Notes: generated from the letters alone by a model not told the origin. Numbered from the stretch's first letter, positions 42,470 to 55,184 are shown. The stretch is 64,000 nt of DNA from Morinoia aosen (GCA_030386875.1 CM059559.1:62386392-62450391), one strand, 5' to 3'. Made by a program: numbers and translations.

Positions 42470-42682
42470 GTTCACTGCTGTCCTGTTTTTTAGCACCTAC
42501 TACCCTTCTTCTTCAACTTTTTCTTGTTTCATGAACTTCTTTCTTAGATTTCTGTTTCTGTGCACCTTGTGCATAGATTCCGCGTTCCCTCAACTCCATA
42601 CTAAATGCTGCCTTCCTCCTTCCTCTCTTAGAACATCTTTGTCGTGCAATTAAGGGAGGCTAAAACTTTCCTATATCATAAT
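42470..42682 (+). mobile_element. SINE-like retroposon, copy F (5'-truncated)
   Basis: It begins in the middle of the unit (ttcactgctgtcc) and has the normal 3' end. The 15-bp duplication aatctttcaagtact flanks it (42455-42469 and 42683-42697). 5' truncation with an intact duplication is the signature of target-primed reverse transcription. Confidence 0.85.
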
Positions 42683-42697
42683 AATCTTTCAAGTACT

Positions 42698-43003
42698 TTC
42701 AGCAGTTTATGATTGATTTGATCTAAAGTTACCTACTTATATATAAAAAAAGGAATTTCAAGTAAAAGGGTTTGTGGGCTCTCTTGAGAAAATTATCTGA
42801 GGGCAGAAGCTAAACCAGTTTAAGTAGGTAAATGCCGAGGGCCCATGGCCCGAGCGGTTTCAGCACCGGCAATATTACCATAAAGAGTAAGGTGATCATT
42901 AATTGAACCTTATTTTAAGTTACAATTAATTCCTTAAATTATACTCATTGCTTCAGCGGAGGCTATCTTTGTTTTGGCAATATAGACGATGAGCGTGCAG
43001 TAT
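42698..43003. other. Left flank of the nested foldback, no gene
   Basis: Unrecognised sequence, GC-rich at 42835-42870. In the uninterrupted state it would continue at 53298. Confidence 0.35.
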
Positions 43004-43663
43004 GGCCGGGCGGCGCTTGTGTCAAAAGCTTGCCTCTGCCCCCCCCTTCTATCATGATCACCTGTGCTGCATGCCAGATACCGCCAGATCTTGCACACAC
43101 CTGCGATGCATGGCAGATATCGCCAGATACCGCCAATAACTACCGTATTGTGTTCTCTTATATCCCTTATACTGTATATTCTGTATAGAAAGTGTTAACG
43201 ATAGTCAGATATTTGGAAACACGTCTGGCATTTCAGAAATCTCACCAGTAGCCTTTGAAATTTTGGCCACGAGATCTTCCTTACATTTCCATTCAAAACG
43301 TTTTTGCTGACACCTCTTAATCGAACATCGCTAAAAGGAAATTTCATCGTAGTACACCCTCGTGCATTAGAAGAGTTTATAACGTAAATTCAAACTAAAA
43401 TTGAGAGTAATTGTATCGTAAAATTTCATACTTTGAAACAATTAACTGCTAATATCTCGAAAACCCAAAAGTGTTCTGAAAATTTCATAGAAAAAATTAT
43501 TCATCTGGCCATATTCTGCTGGTGAAATTGTGTAACTCTTGTCGTTAAACATACCGGCAGGCCGCAGCGGAGACATTTCAAGAAACACTTTGCGAGAAGT
43601 ACAGGAATTTCTTGAGAATTTCTTGAGTCCACCTCGCGCGACTTTAGACTTAAGTTTTCCACT

Positions 43664-44703
43664 TGTAACTTTTGAAAGAATGCACCAATTGCCTTCAAAC
43701 TACTCTCAAACAAAAGAGAAAAACATTTTCTATCTTCTTAGTATAAACAAAACCCTATCGGTTGTCAAAAAGTTATGAAAATTTCTCGATAAACATTGCC
43801 CACTCGCGCACAGCCAAAACACTTCAGTTTTCCAATCGTAACTTTTGAAAGAATGCTCAAATTGCCTTCAAACTACTCTCAAACAAAAGAAAAAAACATT
43901 TTCTATCTTCTTAGTATAAACAAAACCCTATCGGTTGTCAAAAAGTTATGAAAATTTCTCGATAAACATTGCCCACTCGCGCAGAGCCAAAACACTTCAG
44001 TTTTCCAATCGTAACTTTTGAAAGAATGCACCAATTGCCTTCAAACTACTCTCAAACAAAAGAGAAAAACATTTTCTATCTTCTTAGTATAAACAAAACC
44101 CTATCGGTTGTCAAAAAGTTATGAAAATTTCTCGATAAACATTGCCCACTCGCGCACAGCCAAAACACTTCAGTTTTCCAATCGTAACTTTTGAAAGAAT
44201 GCTCAAATTGCCTTCAAACTACTCTCAAACAAAAGAAAAAAACATTTTCTATCTTCTTAGTATAAACAAAACCCTATCGGTTGTCAAAAAGTTATGAAAA
44301 TTTCTCGATAAACATTGCCCACTCGCGCAGAGCCAAAACACTTCAGTTTTCCAATCGTAACTTTTGAAAGAATGCACCAATTGCCTTCAAACTACTCTCA
44401 AACAAAAGAGAAAAACATTTTCTATCTTCTTAGTATAAACAAAACCCTATCGGTTGTCAAAAAATTATAAAAATTCATCGATAAACATTGCCCACTCGCG
44501 CGCAGTCAAAACACTTAAGTTTTCCAATCGTAACTTTTGAAAGAATGCACCAATTGCCTTCAAATTACTCTCAAACAAAAGAGAAAAACATTTTCTATCT
44601 TCTTAGCATAAACAAAACCCTATCGGTTGTCAAAAAGTTATAAAAATTTATCGATAAACATTGCCCACTCGCGCGCAGTCAAAACACTTAAGTTTTCCAA
44701 TCC
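43664..44703. repeat. Six 173-bp tandem units, left arm
   Basis: Units start near gtaacttttgaaag at about 43664, 43838, 44011, 44184, 44357 and 44530. Neighbouring units differ by few bases, and alternating variants (ggtgc/gagca; cacagcc/cagagcc) suggest duplication of pairs. Short frames crossing the array are not genes. Confidence 0.9.
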
Positions 44704-46499
44704 ATTTTGACCATTTCCCCCGTGTCTCTGCTGCAGTGAATATGTAACTGCTGTGCAATATTAGCCAGTCTGCTGGTATTCGATATTTTATGGGAATTAC
44801 TCATATCTAGTCGTTTTACAATGTATTTCTTGTGTTTTTACTGGGTCTGCTTGTGCTTGAGCAGTTGATGGACATTTCTATCGATGTGACTATAAATATA
44901 TCATCTATTTGCTTTTTTCAGCCTGAAGATAATAGTTTCATCAAAATGTTGAATTTTGTAGCATGACAGAGGTACAGAATTTTAACGATGGACATAGTGC
45001 AGGAAAAAATTGTGAGAGGTTTCCTTTGTATATGAACACGTGAAGAAATTTAAATATTTCGTAGAGTTGAGAAGTTGGAAAAGAGGATGAGAAAGAAAAA
45101 ATATTGACCAGATGGTCGCCAAATATTTGGGATAATCTTTTTTCTTTCCATTTACTGCGCTAATTTCGCTCGGAAATAATTGGCCGAAAAACATTTCTTC
45201 ACCACTTTTATTTAGACAGGTGATAATTGATTAGAAGAACTCACCTTTGCGCACTTCCCCGTAGATACTGCGACGTTTTCTTCGTGAAAATTTTCATTCA
45301 AACGAACGCCTCCGGTAGGAGGTCGTTTGCTTGTGACGCCTTTCAACTGTTGAACGTAAAAGAAAAAACGAACATAGGTGAGTATAAGACCACCTAATTA
45401 TCGCATCTTGAGATTACTATATGTGTAAAAACTTACGTTGAATTTGCAATAGTCATTAGCTTTTCTTCAGTCTTATGTATTTCGATATTAGATTATCCTA
45501 TTCCAAAACGCTTTTCCCAATAGACAATATTATCGTTAAAATTTTGCGCTTAGAGCGTTCATTTTTCATTATAATTAATCTTTCTATCTATACTATAATA
45601 AAAGCCGCGTCCGTCCGTCGGTCGGTCTGTCCGAAGCCAGCCTGCAGTGTGTGATGAGCGTATCTGTGATACAGGCTCCAGCGCCATACATTTTGACGGG
45701 CCGTGTTCACGCGGCCTCATTAACTCTCGAGAGATTGTATTTATTAATTTCTTACGGCCTTTTTCTCATTTCGCCCTTTTTTTAATTTCATATAAAGGGG
45801 TTGGATAAGTAAAAATAAAACTTAAACCGTCCCTTTGCTACCTCGAAAATAGCAGTCGAGCTCAGTATAATCGTATGAAAATACCCGAAGAAAAAGTAAG
45901 TAAAACGGAAATAAGTCTAAGAAAAACGGAAAAATGTACTAGCTTTTTGTTTTCTACGGAAATTTGAAGGGAAATCAAGTTACAGTCTAGGAACAACAAC
46001 AAAAACCATCTCAGGCTTCACAGGCTTTCGGTATTCTTTTCAACATTATGCGTACATGGGTACAAGTGACAAATTGAAGATACTGTGATATCACATATGA
46101 GTAGCAAATATGCACAAAATTTTTGCACTTAGGAGTAAAGGGAACAGTAGCCTAGTATGCTAATTTTATTTACTGAAATTTAGAGTTATTTCTGATTGTA
46201 AGTTCAGAGCTAACATTGCGCAGAGAAAGAAAGATAAAAAAACGCACATTTCCCCCATACGAGGAATACAGGAGTGTAACCAAACGAGGCGTACAAAGGC
46301 CCTGTCAGGGGTTAATTATGTCAATAAGAGGCACCAAAGACAACTATTTTATCTAGGATATTTCATGCTTGGTAAGATGATTTAAAACTCATAAAAAAAA
46401 GAATGCCTCGGAAGTCCTCCACTCTAAGTGAACAAAATGAAAGAAGAAAAGACACGAATACGCTCTATCCGAACTCGACTGCAACACCGTCTTAAATTA
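44704..46499. repeat. Unique part of left arm, inner foldback
   Basis: Mirror image of 47387-49194. It contains a low-complexity stretch, gtccgtccgtcggtcggtct, at about 45608. The identical 70-codon frames in the two arms (44982-45194 minus; 48696-48908 plus) are a by-product of the palindrome and show no recognisable protein. Confidence 0.8.
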
Positions 46500-47386
46500 A
46501 CAGAAAACCACAACAAAAAGAGTTCCTTTCGTTGCTTAATCTGCTTTCAAGAGTGCATTTAAATAAAAGTAACTTAGAAAACATAACCCTCGTAACGCTT
46601 AGTTGAAAACATTCTCGTTAGTGCGCACGTGTATTGAAATAAAAGCGAAAAACGCATTCAAATATCTTTACCTTGAGATCCTCAATTGCTATTCATACAT
46701 GGTTATCGTAATACCCATAATAATTGTCGAAACATGATTCGGAGAAAAGCACGAAAAAAAGCGTTTCTCTTTGTTGCGGTCGTCGGATTTTGGTAATGCA
46801 TTTAAAACAAGCTTCTAAGAAAACATAATTCATGTGACGCATTGCTGAAAAAACCCTCTCGTTAGTGCGTACTAGAATTGAAATATGAGCATAAGAACAT
46901 AGGAAATAATGATACGAGAGTGAGGGATTGATGTTAGGGGTAAAATGAGCAGATTTGATTCATTTTGCGTCTAGAACTATGAGGTCGACAGTCGGGATTT
47001 GGGATAATTTTTCACACAGACGCATCATCTAGTATACTAAGTGGTGAGCTCGGAAAGAATGTAATACATTATAACAAAACAAAAAATTTGTATGCTATTT
47101 ATTATTTACGCTAATAGTACTGGCTCAAAGAGTTCATCTGAGTCAAATTGTAGTACAACAGGATTGTAGTACAACACAGCCGTCAGCTCTACGTAGCAGG
47201 ACGAAATTCGTTTTTATCATCACTTTTATTTCCTATTCTCTGTATTTATATGTACCATCCGTACATGAAAAAGTTTTGAAATGCATTTTTGTGTGTATAT
47301 TAGTCTATATGTTCCTAGATGCGAGTGTTGTGCTATATTTCTTAAAAATTATCTATGGAAAACGTTCTCTCACTACTTAGAAATAA
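46500..47386. other. Central spacer of the inner foldback, non-coding
   Basis: About 890 bp with no gene. It contains a diverged ~95-bp direct repeat (about 46555-46650 and 46798-46890; both include ctcgttagtgcg). Confidence 0.6.
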
Positions 47387-49194
47387 TTTAAGACGGTGTT
47401 TCAGTCGAGTTCGGATAGAGCGTATTCGTGTCTTTTCTTCTTTCATTTTGTTCACTTATAGTGGAGGACTTCCGAGGCATTCTTTTTCTTGTAGTTTTTA
47501 TGAGTTTTAAATCATCTTACCAAGCATGAAATATCCCAGATAATATATTTCTTTAGTGCCTCTTATTGACATAATTAACCCCTGACAGGGCCTTTGTACG
47601 CCTCGTTTGGTTACACTCCTGTATTCCTCGTATGGGGGAAATGTGCGTTTTTTTATCTTTCTTTCTCTGCGCAATGTTAGCTCTGAACTTACAATCAGAA
47701 ATAACTCTAAATTTCAGTAAATAAAATTAGCATACTAGGCTACTGTTCCCTTTACTCCTAAGTGCAAAAATTTTGTGCATATTTGCTACTCATATGTGAT
47801 ATCACAGTATCTTCAATTTGTCACTTGTACCCATGTACGCATAATGTTGAAAAGAATACCGAAAGCCTGTGAAGCCTGAGATGGTTTTTGTTGTTGTTCC
47901 TAGACTGTAACTTGATTTCCCTTCAAATTTCCGTAGAAAACAAAAAGCTAGTACATTTTTCCGTTTTTCTTAGACTTATTTCCGTTTTACTTACTTTTTC
48001 TTCGGGTATTTTCATACGATTATACTGAGCTCGACTGCTATTTTCGAGGTAGCAAAGGGACGGTTTAAGTTTTATTTTTACTTATCCAACCCCTTTATAT
48101 GAAATTAAAAAAAGGGCGAAATGAGAAAAAGGCCGTAAGAAATTAATAAATACAATCTCTCGAGAGTTAATGAGGCCGCGTGAACACGGCCCGTCAAAAT
48201 GTATGGCGCTGGAGCCTGTATCACAGATACGCTCATCACACACTGCAGGCTGGCTTCGGACAGACCGACCGACGGACGGACGCGGCTTTTATTATAGTAT
48301 AGATAGAAAGATTAATTATAATGAAAAATGAACGCTCTAAGCGCAAAATTTTAACGATAATATTGTCTATTGGGAAAAGCGTTTTGGAATAGGATAATCT
48401 AATATCGAAATACATAAGACTGGAGAAAAGCTAATGACTATCGCAAATTCAACGTAAGTTTTTACACATATAGTAATCTCAAGATGCGATAATTAGGTGG
48501 TCTTATACTCACCTATGTTCGTTTTTTCTTTTACGTTCAACAGTTGAAAGGCGACACAAGCAAACGACCTCCTACCGGAGGCGTTCGTTTGAATGAAAAT
48601 TTTCACGAAGAAAACGTCGCAGTATCTACGGGGAAGTGCGCAAAGGTGAGTTCTTCTAATCAATTATCACCTGTCTAAATAAAAGTGGTGAAGAAATGTT
48701 TTTCGGTCAATTATTTCCGAGCGAAATTAGCGCAGTAAATGGAAAGAAAAAAGATTATCCCAAATATTTGGCGACCATCTGGTCAATATTTTTTCTTTCT
48801 CATCCTCTTTTCCAACTTCTCAACTCTACGAAATATTTAAATTTCTTCACGTGTTCATATACAAAGGAAACCTCTCACAATTTTTTCCTGCACTATGTCC
48901 ATCGTTAAAATTCTGTACCTCTGTCATGCTACAAAATTCAACATTTTGATGAAACTATTATCTTCAGGCTGAAAAAAGCAAATAGATGATATATTTATAG
49001 TCACATCGATAGAAATGTCCATCAACTGCTCAAGCACAAGCAGACCCAGTAAAAACACAAGAAATACATTGTAAAACGACTAGATATGAGTAACTCCCAT
49101 AAAATATCGAATACCAGCAGACTGGCTAATATTGCACAGCAGTTACATATTCACTGCAGCAGAGACACGGGGGAAATGGTCAAAATGGATTGGA
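47387..49194. repeat. Unique part of right arm, inner foldback
   Basis: Inverted near-identical copy of 44704-46499. No gene. Confidence 0.8.
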
Positions 49195-50925
49195 AAACTT
49201 AAGTGTTTTGACTGCGCGCGAGTGGGCAATGTTTATCGATAAATTTTTATAACTTTTTGACAACCGATAGGGTTTTGTTTATGCTAAGAAGATAGAAAAT
49301 GTTTTTCTCTTTTGTTTGAGAGTAATTTGAAGGCAATTGGTGCATTCTTTCAAAAGTTACGATTGGAAAACTTAAGTGTTTTGACTGCGCGCGAGTGGGC
49401 AATGTTTATCGATGAATTTTTATAATTTTTTGACAACCGATAGGGTTTTGTTTATACTAAGAAGATAGAAAATGTTTTTCTCTTTTGTTTGAGAGTAGTT
49501 TGAAGGCAATTGGTGCATTCTTTCAAAAGTTACGATTGGAAAACTGAAGTGTTTTGGCTCTGCGCGAGTGGGCAATGTTTATCGAGAAATTTTCATAACT
49601 TTTTGACAACCGATAGGGTTTTGTTTATACTAAGAAGATAGAAAATGTTTTTTTCTTTTGTTTGAGAGTAGTTTGAAGGCAATTTGAGCATTCTTTCAAA
49701 AGTTACGATTGGAAAACTGAAGTGTTTTGGCTGTGCGCGAGTGGGCAATGTTTATCGAGAAATTTTCATAACTTTTTGACAACCGATAGGGTTTTGTTTA
49801 TACTAAGAAGATAGAAAATGTTTTTCTCTTTTGTTTGAGAGTAGTTTGAAGGCAATTGGTGCATTCTTTCAAAAGTTACGATTGGAAAACTGAAGTGTTT
49901 TGGCTCTGCGCGAGTGGGCAATGTTTATCGAGAAATTTTCATAACTTTTTGACAACCGATAGGGTTTTGTTTATACTAAGAAGATAGAAAATGTTTTTTT
50001 CTTTTGTTTGAGAGTAGTTTGAAGGCAATTTGAGCATTCTTTCAAAAGTTACGATTGGAAAACTGAAGTGTTTTGGCTGTGCGCGAGTGGGCAATGTTTA
50101 TCGAGAAATTTTCATAACTTTTTGACAACCGATAGGGTTTTGTTTATACTAAGAAGATAGAAAACGTTTTTTTCTTTTGTTTGAGAGTAGTTTGGAGGCA
50201 ATTGGTGCATTCTTTCAAAAGTTACGATTGGAAAACTGAAGTGTTTTGGCTGTGCGCGAGTGGGCAATGTTTATCGAGAAATTTTCATAACTTTTTGACA
50301 ACCGATAGGGTTTTGTTTATACTAAGAAGATAGAAAATGTTTTTTTCTTTTGTTTGAGAGTAGTTTGAAGGCAATTGATGCATTCTTTCAAAAGTTACGA
50401 TTGGAAAACTGAAGTGTTTTGGCTGTGCGCGAGTGGGCAATGTTTATCGAGAAATTTTCATAACTTTTTGACAACCGATAGGGTTTTGTTTATACTAAGA
50501 AGATAGAAAATGTTTTTCTCTTTTGTTTGAGAGTAGTTTGAAGGCAATTGGTGCATTCTTTCAAAAGTTACGATTGGAAAACTGAAGTGTTTTGGCTCTG
50601 CGCGAGTGGGCAATGTTTATCGAGAAATTTTCATAACTTTTTGACAACCGATAGGGTTTTGTTTATACTAAGAAGATAGAAAATGTTTTTTTCTTTTGTT
50701 TGAGAGTAGTTTGAAGGCAATTTGAGCATTCTTTCAAAAGTTACGATTGGAAAACTGAAGTGTTTTGGCTGTGCGCGAGTGGGCAATGTTTATCGAGAAA
50801 TTTTCATAACTTTTTGACAACCGATAGGGTTTTGTTTATACTAAGAAGATAGAAAATGTTTTTCTCTTTTGTTTGAGAGTAGTTTGAAGGCAATTGGTGC
50901 ATTCTTTCAAAAGTTACAAGTGGAA
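49195..50925. repeat. Ten 173-bp tandem units, right arm
   Basis: Inverted counterpart of the six-unit block. 1,731 bp divided by 173 gives ten units. The copy-number difference between arms implies unit gain or loss after the palindrome formed, or assembly collapse on one side. Confidence 0.9.
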
Positions 50926-53919
50926 AACTTAAGTCTAAAGTCGCGCGAGGTGGACTCAAGAAATTCTCAAGAAATTCCTGTACTTCTCGCAAAGTGTTTC
51001 TTGAAATGTCTCCGCTGCGGCCTGCCGGTGTTAAACATCCTGTACAAACTAGCATTATCTCCGTAGAGTTAGCCAGCAGGTTGTAATTATATTAACTTAA
51101 TATATCTGAACACGTCAGTGGTTTGCTTTAATCGCAACCTTATCAGAAACTTGAAAATGAACGAAATTCCTATAAAATTTATCATCTTCACTATGAAAAC
51201 GTTTCGGAGTCCAGTTCCATCATCAGTTCAAAAGAAAAACAAAAGAATTACGTCTGAAATATAAGATCTAAATAAAATGGATTGTAGGTACTACAAATAT
51301 ATCATGTAGTGTAAAAATACAAAGTATGAGACGGACAAAAACAAAGAATAAAATACAGAAGCACAAAAAGAATACATGTGACACAAAAGTATGAAATGAA
51401 ATTAGGCTGGTTCTGAAAAGGAATCTACCTATTCACTATTTGCAAAAGGTACGAACTGTCCAGTGTCCATATTGTTCATATGAGGATTTCGCTTGAAGAT
51501 ATGCAAGGACTTTAAAATTCTTAGGTCATGCGGGGTTGAAGCTGAGTCTAAAGCTTTGAAATCGGCAGGAGATATAGGAACATTACATTATTAACTTAAT
51601 TATGTAATAACTAAGTAACGACAGCTGTTTGAATATAAACATTGTTCACTTTACTTGACGACGAACTATTGTGAGACAAAACGAACAATCTTTAAACGTG
51701 CGTGTTCAGTTGATATCTAGTATTTATATTCCCGCAAAAGAATGAAATACTAATGAAATTCTCAAAACTTATGACGAAATTTGCGACAGCAATATATAAT
51801 TGTAAAATTAGTAATATTTTTGTCTTTTTATCAAAATAAACATGAAATTTCGATGGAGAATGATCTGTAGAAAATAGCGGTCTTGCACACATCTGCGATG
51901 CATGCCAGATACCGCTATTTTCTATACATCATTCTGTATCGAAACTAAATGTTTATTTGGATAAAAAGAAAAAATATTACTAATTTTACAACTATATATT
52001 GCTGTCGCAATTTTCGTCATAAGTTTTGAGAATTTCATTAGTATTTCATTCTTTTGCGGGAATATAAATACTAGATATCAACTGAACACGCCCGTTCAAA
52101 GACTGTTCGTTTTGTCTCAAAATAGTTCGTCGTCAAGTAAAGTGAACAATGTTTATATTCAATAAGCTGTCGTTACTTAGTTATTACATAATTAAGGTAA
52201 TAATGTAATGTTCCTATATCTCCTGCCGATTTCAAAATTTTAGACTCAGCTTCAACCCCGCATGACCTAAGAATTTTAAAGTCCTTGCAAATCTTCAAGC
52301 GAAACCCTCATATGAACAATATGGACACTGAACAGTTCGTACCTTTTGCAAATAGTGAATAGGTAGATTCTTTTTCAGAACCAGCCTAATTTTATTTCAT
52401 ACTTTTGTGACACATGTATTCTTTTTGTGCTTCTGTATTTTATTCTTTGGTTTTGTCCGTGTCATACTTTGTATTTTTACTTACATGATATATTTGTAGT
52501 ACCTACAATCCATTTTACTTAGATCTTATATTTCAGACGTAATTCTTTTGTTTTTCTTTTGAACTGATGATGGAACTGGACTCCGAAACGTTTTCATAGT
52601 GAAGATGATAAATTTTATCGAAATTTCGTTCATTTTCAAGTTTCTGATAAGGTTGCGATTAAAGCAAACCACTGACGGGTTCAGATATATTAAGTTAATA
52701 TAATTACAACCTGCTGGCTAACTGTACGGAGATAATGCTAGTTTGTGCAGAATGTTTTACGACAAGAGTTACACAATTTCACCAGCAGAATATGGCCAGA
52801 TGAATAATTTTTCTATGAAATTTTCAGAACACTTTTGGGTTTTCGAGATATTAGCAGTTAATTGTTTCAAAGTATGAAATTTTACGATACCATTACTCTC
52901 AATTTTAGTTTGAATTTACGTTATAAACTCTTCTAATGTACGAGGGTGTACTACGATGAAATTTCCTTCTAGCGATGCTCGATTAAGTGGTTTCAGCAAA
53001 AACGTTTTGAATGGAAATGTAAGGAAGATCTCGTGGCCAAAATTTCAGAGGCTACTGGTGAGATTTCTGAAATGCCAGACGTGTTTCCTAATATCTGACT
53101 ATCGTTAACACTTTTTATACAGAATATACAGTATAAGGGAAATAAGAGAACACAATACGGTAGTTATTGGCGGTATCTGGCGATATCTGGCATGCATCGC
53201 AGGTGTGTGCAAGATCTGGCGGTATCTGGTATGCAGCACAGGTGATCATGATAGAAGGGGGGCAGAGGCAAGATTTTGACACGAGCGCGGCCGGGCGCGC
53301 TTTGTTGATACCCCCCGGGGGTTTCAGCGTGGGTAAGGCACCCGGCCATAAATGGGTGGGCAGCTGAAACCCCCTATGGGGTTAGGCTTCCCAATTAATT
53401 GGAATGATGCGTGGTGTGGTGGACGATCCTACTAAGATCAGTCGGAATTGAGATGTTTTAATCCTGGCATAATATAACCTTTAAATCCAAGTTCATGGCT
53501 GCTGTTGCCATGTCCTGTAATGTCGGTCTTGATGGCTGCAGTAAGGACGATTACATGATACTCTGCTGTACTGATGTGAAGGTTGGTATTGAAATTGTGA
53601 GACTTTCGGTGCGGTGTAGTCTAAGGTGCTGATCCACTAGCGGGCTTATGTTTGCGTTTGCTGCCTCCTGTGCTGCAACGATGAAGTATTGTAACTTGCC
53701 AACAGTCAGTGTAATAATCTTCTACTGGTATTCACAATCTCGTAAATAAAACCTCTCGGAAAAAGTGCAAAAACCAGTCACTAGATCGAGACGCGTACAA
53801 TGTAACAATCGATGATCTTCTGAAACCATGGAGGGCACGTGTTGCCATATTGCGACTTTGGCAAATAGCCAAAGCGAGAACTAAATAGTCTATGACCGAA
53901 GCTGTCGTTGAATGAGTTC

Positions 53920-53941
53920 ATTATTATTATTATTATTATTA
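53920..53941. repeat. Microsatellite (ATT)n
   Basis: Seven perfect trinucleotide units. Confidence 0.9.
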
Positions 53942-54449
53942 AGTTACAAAATTAATGATACTTGCGAAAACATTAAGTTTTCTTAGCCACCACGTCCTAT
54001 AAGCCTTCAATTAGACCATCCGTCCATGAACTTGAATCCTCAATAAAATGATGCATAAATGATTCACTTCACAGTGATTTACTTCTGCTAATGAACAACC
54101 ATTAGTGTTATATTTGTGGTAGCCTCATTTTGGTAATGTGAAACGAATTAAAGGCTGTGAAGCGTTCTCTTGAATCAAGGGGGTGATAAACCTTGTGCAC
54201 TAGTTTGCTTAGAATTTGAGGCTGTGAACTAATATTTGGTAGAATGTTGCCTATTCATTAAACATAGTGGATGCTGTGTATGGTTTATTTGTTTATTCGG
54301 ATCAGTGCACAGTTAAGGGAGAATTTATCAAAAAGAATTACTATGTATTAGCTATATGTATTTGTTATTCCATTCATTCTCCCTCTACACTGCAACTTTT
54401 TTGGAAAGGTTGTTTATAACTAACTTATGGAAATCTCCGCAAAACTATG

Positions 54450-54467
54450 ATATATATATATATATAT
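54450..54467. repeat. Microsatellite (TA)n
   Basis: About nine perfect dinucleotide units. Confidence 0.85.
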
Positions 54468-55184
54468 TGTTTCATGCAGTATTGGAAAGGTAGAAGAATT
54501 AGTACTCAAATTGTGATTTTGACTAACTGGTCACTCTAAAGTTTATCTTTATAATCTATTGAGCTTCATTTATTCGTTTGTGAATTTTAAGTGTTCATGT
54601 TATTTTTATTTCATAGTTCTTTACTTACTGGCACGGAGAGTGTCCTGATGTTTGAATATAGCGCTAATGCATTGGGAGTGCTGCAGCTTATTATTTATTA
54701 GTCACTCGTCGTGTGTGATTACTCAAGTCCTTTCCTAGATTTAAGCAATTAGTTTTATGTTGTTTCTTTTGTGTAGATTTTGGAATTTATAACTGGAGAG
54801 TATCGAAACGCGCATAGAGCGGTGGTGTACCAAATGTTGTTTTGATAGGAAAATAGTTTATTTCATTCATTGTCGCCAAAAATTTACGTGAAATAAATTA
54901 AGTGTATTTTTAAGCGAGGAAAATATTTTTCCTGGGACTAATAATTATTGTTACTTTGATTTTGCTTCCCATTCTTAAAGAACTAGTTATGTTAAGTCCC
55001 AAGGTTAGAGTTTCGTAGGGCTTCTTTTTGTTACAATTCAAAAGCTTTGTTTTCTTTCCTTAAAAACTCTCTTTTCTTTTTATTCACTGCTGTTCCGTTT
55101 CTCATCACCTATGATTTTCTTCTTCAGCGTTAATTTTTGTCATAATCTTGCTCCTCAATTTATTATTTCTATGAACAGGGTATC

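Larger units (their letters stand above)
39444..42470 (-). pseudogene. I/Jockey-like LINE relic: gag with zinc knuckles and endonuclease start
   Basis: Minus strand, 5' end at the right. The gag-like ORF1 is scattered over 42456-39917. KAGYFNYKVHPFYPNPIHC and CTKCWK begin the CCHC knuckle region near 41080-41190, and GHTASTCRSKKF continues in another frame. 40456-40797 and 39917-40120 are the C-terminal tail. ORF2 follows with an endonuclease N-terminus near 39830-39690 (LQWNLKGYLAKLPYLHLLI; QPGIICFQESLLK) and 39665-39444 (TTPLELVLGKIF; INMYLPP). Similarity ends near 39455, so EN is cut and RT absent. Many stops and shifts. Three SINE-like copies (40102, 41290, 42470) are inserted in it. Confidence 0.75.
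43553..51029. mobile_element. Inner Foldback-type non-autonomous element with 9-bp target duplication
   Basis: It starts ACCGGCAGGCCGCAGCGGAGAC and ends with the complement. GTTAAACAT flanks it at 43544-43552 and 51030-51038. The arms (43553-46499 and 47387-51029) are near-perfect inverted copies. Each consists of a ~110-bp terminus, a block of 173-bp tandem units, and about 1.8 kb of unique DNA. The central spacer is 46500-47386. No transposase is encoded. Its terminal 16 bases and tandem unit match the coding element at 16359-31861, the likely source of transposase. Confidence 0.9.
43013..53288. mobile_element. Outer foldback element (2.8-kb palindrome) interrupted by another foldback
   Basis: Left arm: 43013-43552 continued at 51039-51880. 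Right arm: 51912-53288. The arms are ~1.38-kb inverted copies with a 31-bp loop (51881-51911). The termini are gcgcttgtgtcaaaa and its near complement, flanked by ggccgggcg at 43004-43012 and 53289-53297. This 9-bp duplication points to the Mutator superfamily. Without the insertion the element is about 2,790 bp and non-coding. The loop sequence (cttgcacac..ctgcgatgcatg) also occurs about 80 bp from each terminus. Confidence 0.88.
53298..55184. other. Unassigned DNA with two microsatellites
   Basis: GC-rich at 53298-53400, then AT-rich without recognisable genes. It contains a TTA repeat (53920-53941) and a TA repeat (about 54450-54467). Confidence 0.45.

Noticed and set aside
43539..43778. 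Frames across the 173-bp tandem arrays (also 50804-51055)
   Set aside because: Periodic repeat read in an open frame; no protein features.
44982..45194. A 70-codon frame repeated identically at 48696-48908
   Set aside because: The duplication follows from the palindrome arms. No motif, and non-coding arm DNA explains it.
45585..47033. Possible Helitron (TCTATACTATAATAAAAG start, ATCTAG end)
   Set aside because: No 3' hairpin before CTAG, no coding sequence, and the start is duplicated by the palindrome.
43664..50925. Regular repeats as a CRISPR array
   Set aside because: Units are 173 bp, contiguous and lack unique spacers, in a eukaryotic mobile element.
53298..53400. GC-rich segment as a tRNA or SINE head
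   Set aside because: No cloverleaf or A/B box pattern could be fitted by eye.
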